The notes: generated by a model from the sequence alone, not told the origin. A DNA stretch of 43,321 nucleotides from Gammaproteobacteria bacterium (GCA_009922685.1 RFVA01000018.1:1-43321); one strand, 5' to 3'; shown: positions 27,001 to 35,986, counted from the first letter of the stretch. Program-made: numbers and translations.

Positions 27001-27236
27001 ATATACATCGACTTTTCGACCCCATTAACCCCCTCTTCAATGGGGATACCCACCGTCTTCGCAATGACCTCAGCACTCGCACCGGGATAACTGGTCGAAA
27101 CCTGAATGGTGGGGGGAACAATCTGAGGGTACTGAGAAACAGGGAGCCCCGAGACACTCACCAACCCCAGGATGACCGTAATCAGGGCGATCACATTGGC
27201 GAGGATCGGACGCTCGATAAAGAACTTCGACATCAT
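24057..27236 (-). CDS. RND multidrug efflux permease, HAE1/AcrB type
   Basis: A 1059-residue inner-membrane proton-driven pump, the normal length for the family. The N-terminus is MSKFFIERPILANVIALITVILG with the first transmembrane helix. The proton-relay aspartates lie in GIVVDDAIVIVENATS, and the matching lysine in ALASKNAILVVEFARE. Two large periplasmic loops and twelve transmembrane helices fit the pattern. The protein would work as a trimer with the adaptor and outer-membrane channel encoded just upstream on the same strand (the adaptor stop overlaps this ATG). The substrates are not predictable. A Ser/Gly/Asn-rich insert with repeated SSQNG units lies in the first periplasmic loop. Confidence 0.93.
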   Translation of the reverse strand: MMSKFFIERPILANVIALITVILGLVSVSGLPVSQYPQIVPPTIQVSTSYPGASAEVIAKTVGIPIEEGVNGVEKSMYIYSTSGSDGSYVLTITFEVGTDLNSSLSLVQNLVNGQMSQLPDAVQKQGISIRKVSTNILMAISLFAEDERFDETYLSNYAQINLMYPLWRIPGVGQIVVKGAGSYSMRIWMDPERLKYYGLTTTDVADAVRSQNNQVVAGQLGGPPVPEDQSFQLTINALGRLSDISEFEDIIVKAVTPKSSQNGQSSQNGSDAATAQIVRVKDVARVELAQKSYTNFSGVSGHKAAQILVYGLPDANALDIGEKVKDLTKKMSAEFPEGLSYSILYDTTDFIEQSIHAVYETLYEAGFLVLAVVILFLQNWRATLVPATTVPVTIIGAFAAMAMLGFSVNLMTLFGLILAIGIVVDDAIVIVENATSHIESGLTPKDAAIKAMSQMTGPVIGITLVLSAVFLPAAFLPGISGELFKQFALVIASTAIISAINALTLKPAQCALYLKPRPKDYEPNAFYRAFNRGYGKIEAAYTNIIRWMVERTRSMVALFVVVILFGGWMFAHHPTGFLPIEDQGYAIIFGKLPEGSSQPRVRAVIDKVGQILKETPGIKGWITIGGFSVPDTANLANAFTIFAPYDSWEKRGEALSQAVILQDLKKKFDGIQEARVVAVTPPPIAGLGQVGGLQMMVEDRGAHGIRELQPIMTELMRAAATQSGLGFSATTFSALSPQLFLDIDRTKAQSLQVPIENIFGTLQSYLGSSYVNLFTKFDQSFQVYVQADAAYRRSIDDIQDLYVRNNESNMVPLGTLLTINRKVGSELVSRYNLYPAAPFFGAPAPGVSGGDAMHIMEQMADASLPQGFHYDWTSVAYQQKLVGNTAYFVYALSLLLVFLVLAAQYENWISPLGVILVVPMALVGVILALIARNFDNNLYTQVGLVLMIALASKNAILVVEFARELRAEGHSIVDAAVEATRKRFRPIIMTSFAFILGVVPLLKASGAGAASQQAIGTVVFGGMLASTLVAIPFVPVFYVLTQQLSEWLDARKSKKAAP

Positions 27237-28396
27237 GGGGTCACCGACTCCTTGACCTCAGCGCCCTTATCTGGAGAGACCTTCTTTCCAGGGATCGCCC
27301 GCATCTGACCATTCACAATCACCCAATCCGCCGCATCAAGGCCCGATTCAATAGCAAATTGTTTATTCGCCTGGGGTCCTAAGGTGATTCCCCGGCGACT
27401 CACCACATCCTGATCATCGACAACCAGAACATATGCGCCCGCTTGATCAAAGGCGACTGCATCTTCTGGAACCAATAACCCTTCTCGCTTCAGCGGGCGC
27501 TCCGCCCGGATACGGACAAAAAGTCCCGGAAAAATGTTGTTTTTGGGATTTGCAAGGGTCGCCCTTAATTGCAGCGTCCCGGTCGTAGGGTCCACCTGAA
27601 TATCGGTGTAATCAAGGGTCGCTTGGTGGGGATACCCGGTTTCGTTGGCAAGTCCCACTTGAATCGGGACGCGGGGAGGGGTACCCACGGCCTCTCCCCG
27701 ATCGCTTTGACTCTGCCGAATCCTCAGGAGATCCCGTTCGCTGATCGTGAAATACACATAGATCGGATCGATCTTATTGATTTCAGCGAGAACGGTTTCT
27801 TCGCTATGGCCCACGACATTGCCTGGATCGTAATAGCGTCGACTCACCTTGCCATGGAAGGGTGCCTTGACCTGGGTATAGCTCAAATTCAGTTTAGCGA
27901 TGGCTAATTGGGCTTCGGCACCCATCACATCGGCGCGATTAGCATCACGCTCATAGAGCCAATGATCCACATCCGTCTGGGCCGCTGCATCCTGCTTCAT
28001 CAGGAGCGTAAATCGCTTAAATTCCGTTTCTGAGTGCATCGCTTTGGCTTTGGCCGAGAGAAGATTGGCTTCCGCCTCCTTGACCTTCGCGAGATAACTT
28101 TCAGGCTGAATCACAAAGAGCGTTTTCCCCTCCTCAACGATGTCTCCTTCTCGAAAGAGCACCTTATCGAGATATCCCTCCACCCGTGCACGCAATTTAA
28201 CCGTGTAGATCGCCTGTGTGTTGCCGGTGAACTCCATCGCATCGGTCACTTCACCCATCAGCGGATGCGCAACGGTGACCCGAGCGGCGGGAGGCGGCTT
28301 GTAATTGTTACCACTTTCACAAGCCGATAACAGCAGCCCAGAAAGAACGATAAAAAACAGAGACTTTCGCAGGGACAAAACTCGATGGGCGCACAT
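27233..28396 (-). CDS. RND efflux periplasmic adaptor (membrane fusion protein)
   Basis: A 387-residue lipoprotein adaptor linking the RND pump to the outer-membrane channel. The signal has a lipobox, LSACES, so Cys is lipidated. The first barrel and lipoyl halves are at TVKLRARVEGYLDKVLFREGD and AKLNLSYTQVKAPFHGKVSRR, flanking a helical hairpin. The start at 28396 is chosen because AGGA precedes that ATG by seven bases; the frame is open to a TTG at 28423. The stop overlaps the permease start by four bases. It belongs to the AcrA family. Confidence 0.92.
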   Translation of the reverse strand: MCAHRVLSLRKSLFFIVLSGLLLSACESGNNYKPPPAARVTVAHPLMGEVTDAMEFTGNTQAIYTVKLRARVEGYLDKVLFREGDIVEEGKTLFVIQPESYLAKVKEAEANLLSAKAKAMHSETEFKRFTLLMKQDAAAQTDVDHWLYERDANRADVMGAEAQLAIAKLNLSYTQVKAPFHGKVSRRYYDPGNVVGHSEETVLAEINKIDPIYVYFTISERDLLRIRQSQSDRGEAVGTPPRVPIQVGLANETGYPHQATLDYTDIQVDPTTGTLQLRATLANPKNNIFPGLFVRIRAERPLKREGLLVPEDAVAFDQAGAYVLVVDDQDVVSRRGITLGPQANKQFAIESGLDAADWVIVNGQMRAIPGKKVSPDKGAEVKESVTP

Positions 28397-28441
28397 AATC
28401 AAATCCTGGAATTGCTCAATCAAGATAAAAAAGAGGTTTGG

Positions 28442-30052
28442 CTACCATTCAGGGGCTCGAACCGTGCCCTGAGCAGGCCCGCTGGGGACAGTCAATGGCT
28501 TCAGGAGATCCCCCCAACCCGTCCGCTGATCCATGGCCTCCCGGATATCTGCGGGAATAAAGTCATGGCCTTCTCGTATCTGCCATCCACCCCCCATCCC
28601 ACGGTAAACCGTCACCAGCCCAATCGCGACATCACCGAGCGTAGAGGCGAACGTATCCTGCTGAGATAACAGCGATTGTTCTGCCGTTAAAACGGTGGTG
28701 AAGTCCGCCATACCTTCTCGATATTGAATCGTCGCGAGCTCTAAAGACCTTTTGGCCGCCGCGGTACTTTGGGCAAGGTACTCCGCAGCATCTTGCGTTT
28801 TGAGGAAAAAGATCAAACCGTCCTCGACTTCCTGTTGGGCCTTAAGGACTTGATTTTGATATTGAACGACCAAGGCCTGAAACTGCGCATCCGCGTAGCG
28901 GACCTGGTTGGTGATCTGACCATAATTGAGAATATTCCATTGGATCGCCGGCCCAAAGCGATGAAAGTTGTTACCCCAGGCAAACATGTCGCTCAGACTG
29001 TGTCCTTGGGCATTACTTGAAACAAAGGCAAAGCTGCCACTGATGGAAAGCGCCGGGTATAGATTGGCTTTTGTCACACCGATCTGAGCGGACTGCGCTT
29101 GTGCGGTGTATTCCGCCTGGCGAATGTCCGGTCTCCTTCTGAGGAGATCTAAAGGAACCCCAACGGCCACCTGAACCGGCGGAACAGGAATTTTAGAGGT
29201 CTCAGAACCAGAACCTAATAGTTTCTCGATATCCTGTGGGGGAATACCCAAAAGAACACAAAGCGCATTCTTGCTGATGCGCAACTGCGCATCCAGCTTT
29301 GGAATGGTGGCCTGGGTGCCGCCAAGCACTGTTTTAGCTTGTTCCACATCTCGGCGTGAGGAACTGCCCCCTAAAAACTTAGACTCCGCGATCTTCAGAT
29401 TGCCGCGCTGAGCGTCGACGTTCGTCCTTGCAATATCAAGGCGTCGCTCGAGCGTTCTGATTTTGATGTAATAGGTGGCGACATCGCCCGTTAGACTGAC
29501 CAGCAGACTGTCATAGTCAGCAACAGCCGCGAGCATGGACGCATCAGCAGACTCGATGGCGCGCCGAAACTTCCCCCAAAGATCGACTTCCCAACTGACC
29601 GTAGGTCCTAATCGATCTAACCACAAGGAATTCACATTGTTGCCTGAGTCCGGTCGATTGGTGCCGGGCAATCGTTCACTCAAGCCGGACTTTGGCAACT
29701 GAATATCCCAGATCAAGCCCTCAACACTCTGTGATTGCGGGTAAAAGTCACCAATAGCAACCCCCAACTGCGCGCGGCCGGCGAGCACACGAATGCCGGC
29801 TGCGCGGAGAGAAAGATTCTGGGCATATGCGGTATTGATCAGACGATCAAGGACCGGATCTTTAAAGGCCTTCCACCAATCACGGTAGCCCCCGGTCTCA
29901 CCGTTTTTGAGACGGGGATCCTTTTGATCCATCCAGCCAGAGCCAAGACGACTCTCTGGCGTATCGAAATCAGGACCGATGAGACTGCAACCTGCCAAGA
30001 GGAGCGGAAAGAGAGCGGCTAGCCTTATTCCAAGAAGGGAGAGACGTCTCAT
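28442..30052 (-). CDS. Outer-membrane efflux channel, NodT family
   Basis: A 536-residue TolC-like outer-membrane factor of the NodT lipoprotein group. The signal ends in the lipobox LLLAGCSLIGPDF. Two outer-membrane efflux domains follow, with family text such as VSWEVDLWGKFRRAIESADA, RRRPDIRQAEY and VEDGLIFFLKTQ. It forms the exit duct for the adaptor and RND pump encoded downstream. Its ATG overlaps the stop of glgX (ATGA), which ties a glycogen-metabolism gene to an efflux operon. Confidence 0.92.
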   Translation of the reverse strand: MRRLSLLGIRLAALFPLLLAGCSLIGPDFDTPESRLGSGWMDQKDPRLKNGETGGYRDWWKAFKDPVLDRLINTAYAQNLSLRAAGIRVLAGRAQLGVAIGDFYPQSQSVEGLIWDIQLPKSGLSERLPGTNRPDSGNNVNSLWLDRLGPTVSWEVDLWGKFRRAIESADASMLAAVADYDSLLVSLTGDVATYYIKIRTLERRLDIARTNVDAQRGNLKIAESKFLGGSSSRRDVEQAKTVLGGTQATIPKLDAQLRISKNALCVLLGIPPQDIEKLLGSGSETSKIPVPPVQVAVGVPLDLLRRRPDIRQAEYTAQAQSAQIGVTKANLYPALSISGSFAFVSSNAQGHSLSDMFAWGNNFHRFGPAIQWNILNYGQITNQVRYADAQFQALVVQYQNQVLKAQQEVEDGLIFFLKTQDAAEYLAQSTAAAKRSLELATIQYREGMADFTTVLTAEQSLLSQQDTFASTLGDVAIGLVTVYRGMGGGWQIREGHDFIPADIREAMDQRTGWGDLLKPLTVPSGPAQGTVRAPEW

Positions 30053-32121
30053 CGTTCAGCCCCAAGCAGCATCAAACTCCGCTCCCTAAGAAGCACCCCG
30101 CCGCCTGAAGCAATGGGGACGCCCTCGCCATTGGCACAGATATCGAAGGGTGGCGGCGATCCCGTATCAACGACCCGCACCCACCGCCGCCCCCGAGGGA
30201 GCTCGGGCAACCGGAAGAAAACGGGGTCTGGGGTCGGGTTAGCGATCACACAGAGATGCTGATCCTCCTGAAGGGGATGCACGTAGCAGGCAATGGCTGC
30301 GTCTTGGTGCCAATTCGGCTCATGGCCTTGGGCATTAAACCAGCTGATCTCCTGAGGCTCGTAGAAACGCTCACTGGAGAGGACCGGATAGCGGCGCCGA
30401 AGCTGAATCAGATTCCGAACGAAATGAAGAAATTCCGTATGACGTTCCAGCAAGGTCCAGTCTAACCAAGAGATCTCATTGTCTTGGCAGTACGCATTAT
30501 TGTTCCCCTGTTGTGTTCTCCCCATTTCATCACCCGCGAGGATCATGGGAACCCCTCGTGACAGCAACAGCGTGGCCATGAAGTTTTTGGCCTGTCGGCC
30601 CCTTAATTCGAGAATCAGAGGATCTTGGGTATCGCCTTCATGACCATAGTTATGACTGTAATTAGCCCCGCAGCCATCCCTCGAGTCTTCGCCATTGGCC
30701 ACATTATGTTTTGAGTCATAACTCACAAGATCTCGCAGGGTGAAGCCATCATGGCAGGTCACAAAATTAATACTGTTCACCGGCGCCTTTCCACTGTGCT
30801 CATAAATATCGGCGCTACCGCAAAGACGACTGGCGAAGGCACCCGCCATCCCGTGATCACCCCGCCAATAGCGGCGGATGTCATCTCGATAGAGCCCGTT
30901 CCATTCAGACCATCGCTCCCCCGGAAAGCGGCCTACGAGATAGGCACCACCGGCGTCCCAGGCCTCGGCAATCAGTTTCACATCGCGCAGAATCGGATCC
31001 TCGGCGATCTGTTCAAGGAGGGGTGGATTAGGCACCAAACTCCCATCCCGATCGCGACCCAGAATCGACGCTAAATCAAAGCGAAAACCATCCACATGCA
31101 TCTCCATCACCCAGTAGCGCAAGCACTCCAGGATAAAGTTACGCACCACGGGATGATTACAGTTGAGCGTATTTCCGCACCCTGAATAATTTTTGTAGTA
31201 GCGCCTGTCATCTTCGAGCATGTAGTAAATGCTGTTATCAAGGCCTCTGAAACTCAGAGTGGGCCCGGTTTCATTGCCCTCGGCCGTATGATTGAAGACC
31301 ACATCCAAAAGAACCTCGATACCCGCTTTATGAAAGGCTTTGACCATGGTCTTGAATTCATCCACCTGACATCCGGGATAAAGCCTAGAACCATAGCCCT
31401 CATAGGGCGCGAAAAAGGCAATCGTGTTATAGCCCCAATAATTGGTCAAACTTTCACCCGTCTTTGGGTTTCTAGCGGTGACCTCAAAGGGGTTAAATTC
31501 CTGCAGAGGCATCAATTCAATGGCATTGATCCCCAGCGACTTCAAATAGGGAATCTTGTCGATAAGACCTAGAAACGTTCCAGGGGCCTTCGATTCCGAT
31601 GAAGGATGGATGGTGAAACCGCGTACATGCGTCTCGTAGATCACCAGTTCAGACCAAGGATGATAAAGGGGCCGATCATCCTCCCAGTCAAACGTATTCT
31701 CGGTGACCAGGCACTTGACCATCGCCGGAGCATCAAGGCACCCATCATCCCCCTTAGGCAAGCGACAAATCGCCCCAAAATCGAGATGTCTTGGCGAAAT
31801 CAGCGCCTTCGCACAAGGGTCAATCAGAATTTTTGATGGATCAAAGCGGTGACCTTTCTCCGGCTGATCAGGCCCATCGACGCGAAACGCATAAATCAGC
31901 CCGCGTCCGGCTCCAACAACCGCGATATGCCAGATATCGCCGGTCTTATGGTGCTGGCGATCCAGCTCGATGGTTTGGCTGGGATGATCCCGATCTTCAG
32001 AATCAAAGAGAAGGAGCCAAACACGGATGGCATGCCGACTAAAAAGGGCAAAGTTAACCCCATCTTTGGTGAGATGGACCCCCTGAGGCAACGGGGTACC
32101 GGGCGCCGTTCCATAAAGCAT
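30049..32121 (-). CDS. glgX: Glycogen debranching enzyme GlgX
   Basis: A cytoplasmic GH13 isoamylase-type enzyme of about 691 residues that removes short branches from glycogen limit dextrins. An N-terminal CBM48 domain (GVNFALFSRHAIRVWLLLFD) precedes the catalytic barrel. Active-site segments are DVVFNHTAEGN, the nucleophile in VDGFRFDLAS, the acid/base in LIAEAWDAGG, and FVTCHDGFTLRD. The frame is open to an ATG at 32169, but a perfect AGGAGG at 32133-32138 lies 11 bases before the ATG at 32121, so that start is preferred. No other glycogen gene is in the window. The stop overlaps the start of the NodT channel gene. Confidence 0.92.
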   Translation of the reverse strand: MLYGTAPGTPLPQGVHLTKDGVNFALFSRHAIRVWLLLFDSEDRDHPSQTIELDRQHHKTGDIWHIAVVGAGRGLIYAFRVDGPDQPEKGHRFDPSKILIDPCAKALISPRHLDFGAICRLPKGDDGCLDAPAMVKCLVTENTFDWEDDRPLYHPWSELVIYETHVRGFTIHPSSESKAPGTFLGLIDKIPYLKSLGINAIELMPLQEFNPFEVTARNPKTGESLTNYWGYNTIAFFAPYEGYGSRLYPGCQVDEFKTMVKAFHKAGIEVLLDVVFNHTAEGNETGPTLSFRGLDNSIYYMLEDDRRYYKNYSGCGNTLNCNHPVVRNFILECLRYWVMEMHVDGFRFDLASILGRDRDGSLVPNPPLLEQIAEDPILRDVKLIAEAWDAGGAYLVGRFPGERWSEWNGLYRDDIRRYWRGDHGMAGAFASRLCGSADIYEHSGKAPVNSINFVTCHDGFTLRDLVSYDSKHNVANGEDSRDGCGANYSHNYGHEGDTQDPLILELRGRQAKNFMATLLLSRGVPMILAGDEMGRTQQGNNNAYCQDNEISWLDWTLLERHTEFLHFVRNLIQLRRRYPVLSSERFYEPQEISWFNAQGHEPNWHQDAAIACYVHPLQEDQHLCVIANPTPDPVFFRLPELPRGRRWVRVVDTGSPPPFDICANGEGVPIASGGGVLLRERSLMLLGAER

Positions 32122-32348
32122 GGTGGCTGAAACCTCCTGTCGATAAACCGAACTCGTACCGTTCTTCATAGGGTAAGGATCATTCGCTCAATGATTTCTA
32201 GAGGTCATGTTGGACCCAGAACAGACTCCCAACCCAAACAGGGGATTTGGAACACTCAGGAGGGCTTGAAAGGCCCCTCGTGGCACTAGCATAAATGATA
32301 CCACTCAAGATCTAGGCTGCACCGAGCCGCATTGGACCCAGGATCGAA

Positions 32349-32954
32349 TCAGCGAACCCCTTCATGGAGCAATTCCTGCACCGACTTTGCCATGTCCCGG
32401 TTCAACCGCTCAAGACAGTGGCCTTCAACCTCGACCATTTTGGCAAAATCCGTTGTTGAGGCTGGTTCGTTGCAGGTAAAACGGAACGACTGTGGGGGAT
32501 TTTGATGCCCCTTGAAAGACCAAAGCGCCTGCATCAGCACCCGACCCTCCGAGGTCACATGCATTTCCTGAATATCGAGGGTCATTTGCCCATCCGGCTT
32601 CGGCTCCCGCGGCCAAGGATGAAGGATCATGCGAAAACCGGGGAGCAAGGCACCGATATTTTCCATAGAGACCCGTGCAATATTTTGATCGAGCCGTTCC
32701 GCCCAGCGATGGCCTTCGGCAAGACGATAGGTTTCAGGTGAAACAGCGACGACCATCTGAGGACGATCAAGATAGGCTGGCAGGCGAATGGGCCCTAGGC
32801 CCAGAAGCGGACCAAGCTGATGGGTCGACCCCGTCTTCTGCGGGATGTCGGCGGCTTTCAGCATATAAAACTGATCTTCAGGGCCATGACTGAAACAACC
32901 AGCCATCCCCAACCAGGGCATCATCAACATCAAACGCAACAACAGGATTTTCAT
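32349..32954 (-). CDS. PqiC-type auxiliary lipoprotein of an MCE transporter
   Basis: A 201-residue outer-membrane-type lipoprotein of the ABC transport auxiliary (DUF330, PqiC) family. The signal ends in GMAGC. The mature part has the family pattern LGLGPIRLPAYLDRPQMVVAV and RWAERLDQNIARVSMENIGALLP. PqiC anchors MCE tunnels at the outer membrane; the MCE protein is encoded 49 bases upstream on the same strand, followed in turn by the ATPase and permease. It is the last gene of the transporter operon. Confidence 0.87.
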   Translation of the reverse strand: MKILLLRLMLMMPWLGMAGCFSHGPEDQFYMLKAADIPQKTGSTHQLGPLLGLGPIRLPAYLDRPQMVVAVSPETYRLAEGHRWAERLDQNIARVSMENIGALLPGFRMILHPWPREPKPDGQMTLDIQEMHVTSEGRVLMQALWSFKGHQNPPQSFRFTCNEPASTTDFAKMVEVEGHCLERLNRDMAKSVQELLHEGVR

Positions 32955-33003
32955 AGGATGCTTTCAATGATCATCAAGGGGGCGAGGGAATCCAGCACAG
33001 CTA

Positions 33004-34029
33004 TCATGGCGGCTTCCCGAAAATGAGTGATTCTGGGTGCCGCTCAAGGTAATCCGTGAGTTGCCTGACCGACTGAACCGTCCGATTCATCTCAACCAGC
33101 GACCCTTGGAGCGTTGAATCACTCGAGGTGGCCTCCGCCAAATTCGATGCGGCGGCTTCAGAGGCCATCAAGGCCGAATTCGCATGTTTCAGAGCGAGCT
33201 CCGTCTCCTTTAGGATCGGCCCGAGCTGATGATGAATATCCTCGACCGCCCCACCAAATGCAAGGGACGTCTTATCAAGGCTGCCCGCGGCTCGGCCCAC
33301 GACCTCCACCATGGCGGGCAGTTGCTTTTCAAGGCGACTGAGAAGCGATTGCGTACTTTCAAGGGATTTGGCCAAAGCGATCTGAGATTGATGCGTCTCC
33401 TCAGAGCCCACTAAGTGACGAATATCCTTCAGCGTCACCGTCAAATCCTCGACCATACTCTCAAGCGGCATTTGCTTGATTTTTCTGACGACATCCTCAA
33501 GGGTTGCCATCACCTCATCCACCGTGGGCGGAATGGAGGGGACTTCGGGCATGTCTTTATAGCTCAGCCCGGTCAGCCTAGCCGGCTGATCACGATGAAA
33601 ATCAAGATCAACATAAAGGAGGCCGGTCAGAATGCTCTGGACCTCCAGTCGGGCCCGAAGACCCGCGTCGATGAGCTTTTTAAGTTCAAGAGATCGCTCT
33701 TGATCATTGAAGTGAGCGATGTCATAGGCCATACCCTTGGGAGAAGCGAGGCGCCAAGGCTCAATCTCCAGGACCACCGGCTTCATCAATTGCTGGTGAT
33801 CATCATCCAGTTGAAGCTCGATCTCCTTGACGACCCCGACTTGAACACCTTGCACCTTGACCGGAGCGCCCAGATTAAGGCCGTTAAGAGAAGATTCAAA
33901 GTAGACCACCCAATGGATCTTGGGCTTGAAGAATTGACCGCCCCCAAAGACCAAAAGGGCCATCACCAATAAACTGACCCCACCCACCAAAAAAGCCCCG
34001 ATCGCCAGCGAACTCACCGGTCTACTCAT
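33004..34029 (-). CDS. MCE-domain substrate-binding protein (MlaD-like)
   Basis: A 341-residue membrane-anchored protein. One N-terminal transmembrane helix (about residues 7-27, AIGAFLVGGVSLLVMALLVFG) is followed by an MCE domain (VYFESSLNGLNLGAPVKVQGVQVG). A second MCE-associated region is present, then a long helical tail (about 210-330) rich in heptad-like Leu, Ala and Ser that probably forms a coiled coil. It is longer than E. coli MlaD and so could span more of the periplasm. A GAGGGGGG before the ATG at 34029 supports this start; the ATG overlaps the ATPase stop by eight bases. It presumably carries phospholipid between membranes. Confidence 0.88.
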   Translation of the reverse strand: MSRPVSSLAIGAFLVGGVSLLVMALLVFGGGQFFKPKIHWVVYFESSLNGLNLGAPVKVQGVQVGVVKEIELQLDDDHQQLMKPVVLEIEPWRLASPKGMAYDIAHFNDQERSLELKKLIDAGLRARLEVQSILTGLLYVDLDFHRDQPARLTGLSYKDMPEVPSIPPTVDEVMATLEDVVRKIKQMPLESMVEDLTVTLKDIRHLVGSEETHQSQIALAKSLESTQSLLSRLEKQLPAMVEVVGRAAGSLDKTSLAFGGAVEDIHHQLGPILKETELALKHANSALMASEAAASNLAEATSSDSTLQGSLVEMNRTVQSVRQLTDYLERHPESLIFGKPP

Positions 34030-34807
34030 GATGCCCCCCTCGATGAGCACGCTCTGGGTGGCCGCGCGTCAGGAATTTCAAAACCCTTGGATCATGGGAT
34101 GTTTTCAACAGCTCCTCCGGTGAACCCAATGCAATCGCCGTTTTAGCCTCACTATCAAGAAAAATTGACTGGGTTCCAATGGCAAAGATGCTGGCCAATT
34201 CGTGGGTCACCATAATAATCGTTGCACCCAGACTGTCGCGAAGACTCTGAATCAGTTCGTCAAGAAGCTGGGCACTGATGGGATCCAAGCCCGCGGATGG
34301 CTCATCAAAATAGAGGATCTCTGGATCAAGAGCCATTGCCCGAGCAAGCCCTGCGCGCTTTTGCATGCCGCCACTGATCTCCGAAGGGTAGTAGTTCTCA
34401 AACCCAGAAAGCCCCACCAAGGCCAGCTTATAGGAGACCGTTTGGTCAATTTCCTTTTTTGAGAGCTCGGTAAACTCCCTGAGTGGCAGGGCAATATTCT
34501 CCGCCAGTGTCATCGAACTGAGGAGCGCCCCGCTTTGAAAAAGGACGCCAGCCCTCCTTAGTAGCTGCTCCCGCTGCTCGGATGACACCCCCCAAAGACG
34601 CTCATTTCCGTAAAAAATATCGCCATGAAGTGGCTTTTGAAGACCGATAAGATGCATCAGGAGGGTGCTCTTACCGCATCCGCTGCCCCCCATAATCACA
34701 AAGATGTCGCCCCTGCGAACCTCAAAATTGAGATCCTTCTGGATCACAAAGTCTCCGTAAGCCAAGGTCAGATCCCGAACCTCAATCACCGAATCTGTCC
34801 TGATCAT
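34022..34807 (-). CDS. ABC transporter ATPase (MlaF-like)
   Basis: A 261-residue ATPase of the MCE lipid transport family. Walker A is GGSGCGKST, the signature is EISGGMQKRAGLARA, Walker B is ILYFDEPSAGLDP, and the H-loop is in MVTHELAS. The SGGMQKR form is typical of MlaF/Ttg2A. It energises the permease encoded seven bases upstream and the MCE protein encoded downstream. The direction of lipid movement cannot be read from sequence. Confidence 0.92.
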   Translation of the reverse strand: MIRTDSVIEVRDLTLAYGDFVIQKDLNFEVRRGDIFVIMGGSGCGKSTLLMHLIGLQKPLHGDIFYGNERLWGVSSEQREQLLRRAGVLFQSGALLSSMTLAENIALPLREFTELSKKEIDQTVSYKLALVGLSGFENYYPSEISGGMQKRAGLARAMALDPEILYFDEPSAGLDPISAQLLDELIQSLRDSLGATIIMVTHELASIFAIGTQSIFLDSEAKTAIALGSPEELLKTSHDPRVLKFLTRGHPERAHRGGHHE

Positions 34808-34814
34808 CGGATGA

Positions 34815-35948
34815 TCATATCCCGAGCCGATTACAAATGAGTGTCACCACCGAATCAGCCACGACAATAAAGACAATACTGGTAACGACTGCAGAGGTCG
34901 CCGCCTCCCCCACGGCAGAGGCACTGCGACCACACTGAATGCCACGAAAACATCCAGCCAATGCAATGAGAACTCCAAACAGAGAACACTTGAAGAGACC
35001 GATAAAAAAGTCGGTCAGATGGACCGATTCGGAGGTTCTCTGAATGAATTGGGTGACGGGGATATCAAAAAACGAAATCGCGACGATACCCCCCCCAATG
35101 ATCCCCATCAAATCAGAATAAAGCCCAAGAAATGGCATAACCAGAATGAGGGCTAACATCCGGGGCAGCACCAAAAAGTCCGATGCCGTAAACCCCATGA
35201 CCCGCAACGCAGAAATCTCAAGATTGACATTCATCGTCCCCATCTGGGCCGCAAAGGCGGCTCCCGAGCGACCCGCCATGATGATCGCTGTCATCAAAGC
35301 GCCCATCTCCCTGGTCATCCCAAGTGACACCAAATCGGCGATGTAGAGTTCGGCGCCAAACAACGCCAACTGAACCGCTCCCACAAAGGCCAAAATCAAA
35401 CCGACCAGCAAACTAATGAGTGTCACAATGGGCAGGGCCGAAGGGCCGCAAGCTTGAATCTGCAACCAAAGATCAATGGGGCGAAACCGAGCACGCCCAG
35501 CCATCAAGGCGACCATCGACAACGCCGATTCACCAATAAATTGGGTGAGAAAAAACCCATCCAGCCCTATCGAACGGGCAGACTCTCCAAGGCGTTCGAG
35601 CCAGGTTTTTTTAGGACCCGTCTGTTTGGCATCCAGCCGCTCTGGAACCAGAGAAGAGAGATGAAGCAAGGCACTCATCCCCTCGGGGAGCCCCGAGGTT
35701 TCGATGGGGATCTCACGTTCATGACAACGCTTCAGCACGTCAATCAAAGCGATCATCAAGTAGCTGTCCCAGACTCCGAGCGACTTCATATCAAAAATTA
35801 GTCGCTGTCCAGATCGAAGACCCGCCGTCATCTCATTGAAGTCCTCGGCATCCAATGTGCTCGCATTGGACATCACCCAGTCGCCCTCAAAGCAGAGCTG
35901 CCAGAGAAGGTTGTCAGTCGATTCAAGCTTCCAAGATGGTTGGGACAC
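34815..35948 (-). CDS. MlaE-type permease with N-terminal STAS-like domain
   Basis: A permease of about 377 residues. The first 110 or so residues form a STAS-like domain (LDAEDFNEMTAGLRSGQRLIFDM and GVWDSYLMIALIDVLKR). The MlaE permease core follows, with LVGLILAFVGAVQLALFGAELYIAD, TREMGALMTAIIMAGRSGAAFAAQMGTM and a run of membrane helices to the end. In the classical Mla system the STAS protein is a separate subunit (MlaB); here it is fused, as in a known subgroup. The start is uncertain: a GTG at 35948 is chosen, while the frame stays open to a TTG at 36020, which would cross a likely promoter. It heads the four-gene operon. Confidence 0.85.
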   Translation of the reverse strand: MSQPSWKLESTDNLLWQLCFEGDWVMSNASTLDAEDFNEMTAGLRSGQRLIFDMKSLGVWDSYLMIALIDVLKRCHEREIPIETSGLPEGMSALLHLSSLVPERLDAKQTGPKKTWLERLGESARSIGLDGFFLTQFIGESALSMVALMAGRARFRPIDLWLQIQACGPSALPIVTLISLLVGLILAFVGAVQLALFGAELYIADLVSLGMTREMGALMTAIIMAGRSGAAFAAQMGTMNVNLEISALRVMGFTASDFLVLPRMLALILVMPFLGLYSDLMGIIGGGIVAISFFDIPVTQFIQRTSESVHLTDFFIGLFKCSLFGVLIALAGCFRGIQCGRSASAVGEAATSAVVTSIVFIVVADSVVTLICNRLGI

Positions 35949-35980
35949 TTTTAAGGTGGGGAAAATCGGGAGTGACCGCC

Positions 35981-35986
35981 ATAATA
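35981..35986 (-). promoter_or_regulatory. Candidate -10 element of the mla-like operon
   Basis: On the minus strand TATTAT lies about 32 bases before the GTG at 35948. The nearest -35-like string (TTGCTC) is 19 bases away, so the match is only moderate. It favours the GTG over the TTG starts of the permease. Confidence 0.3.
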
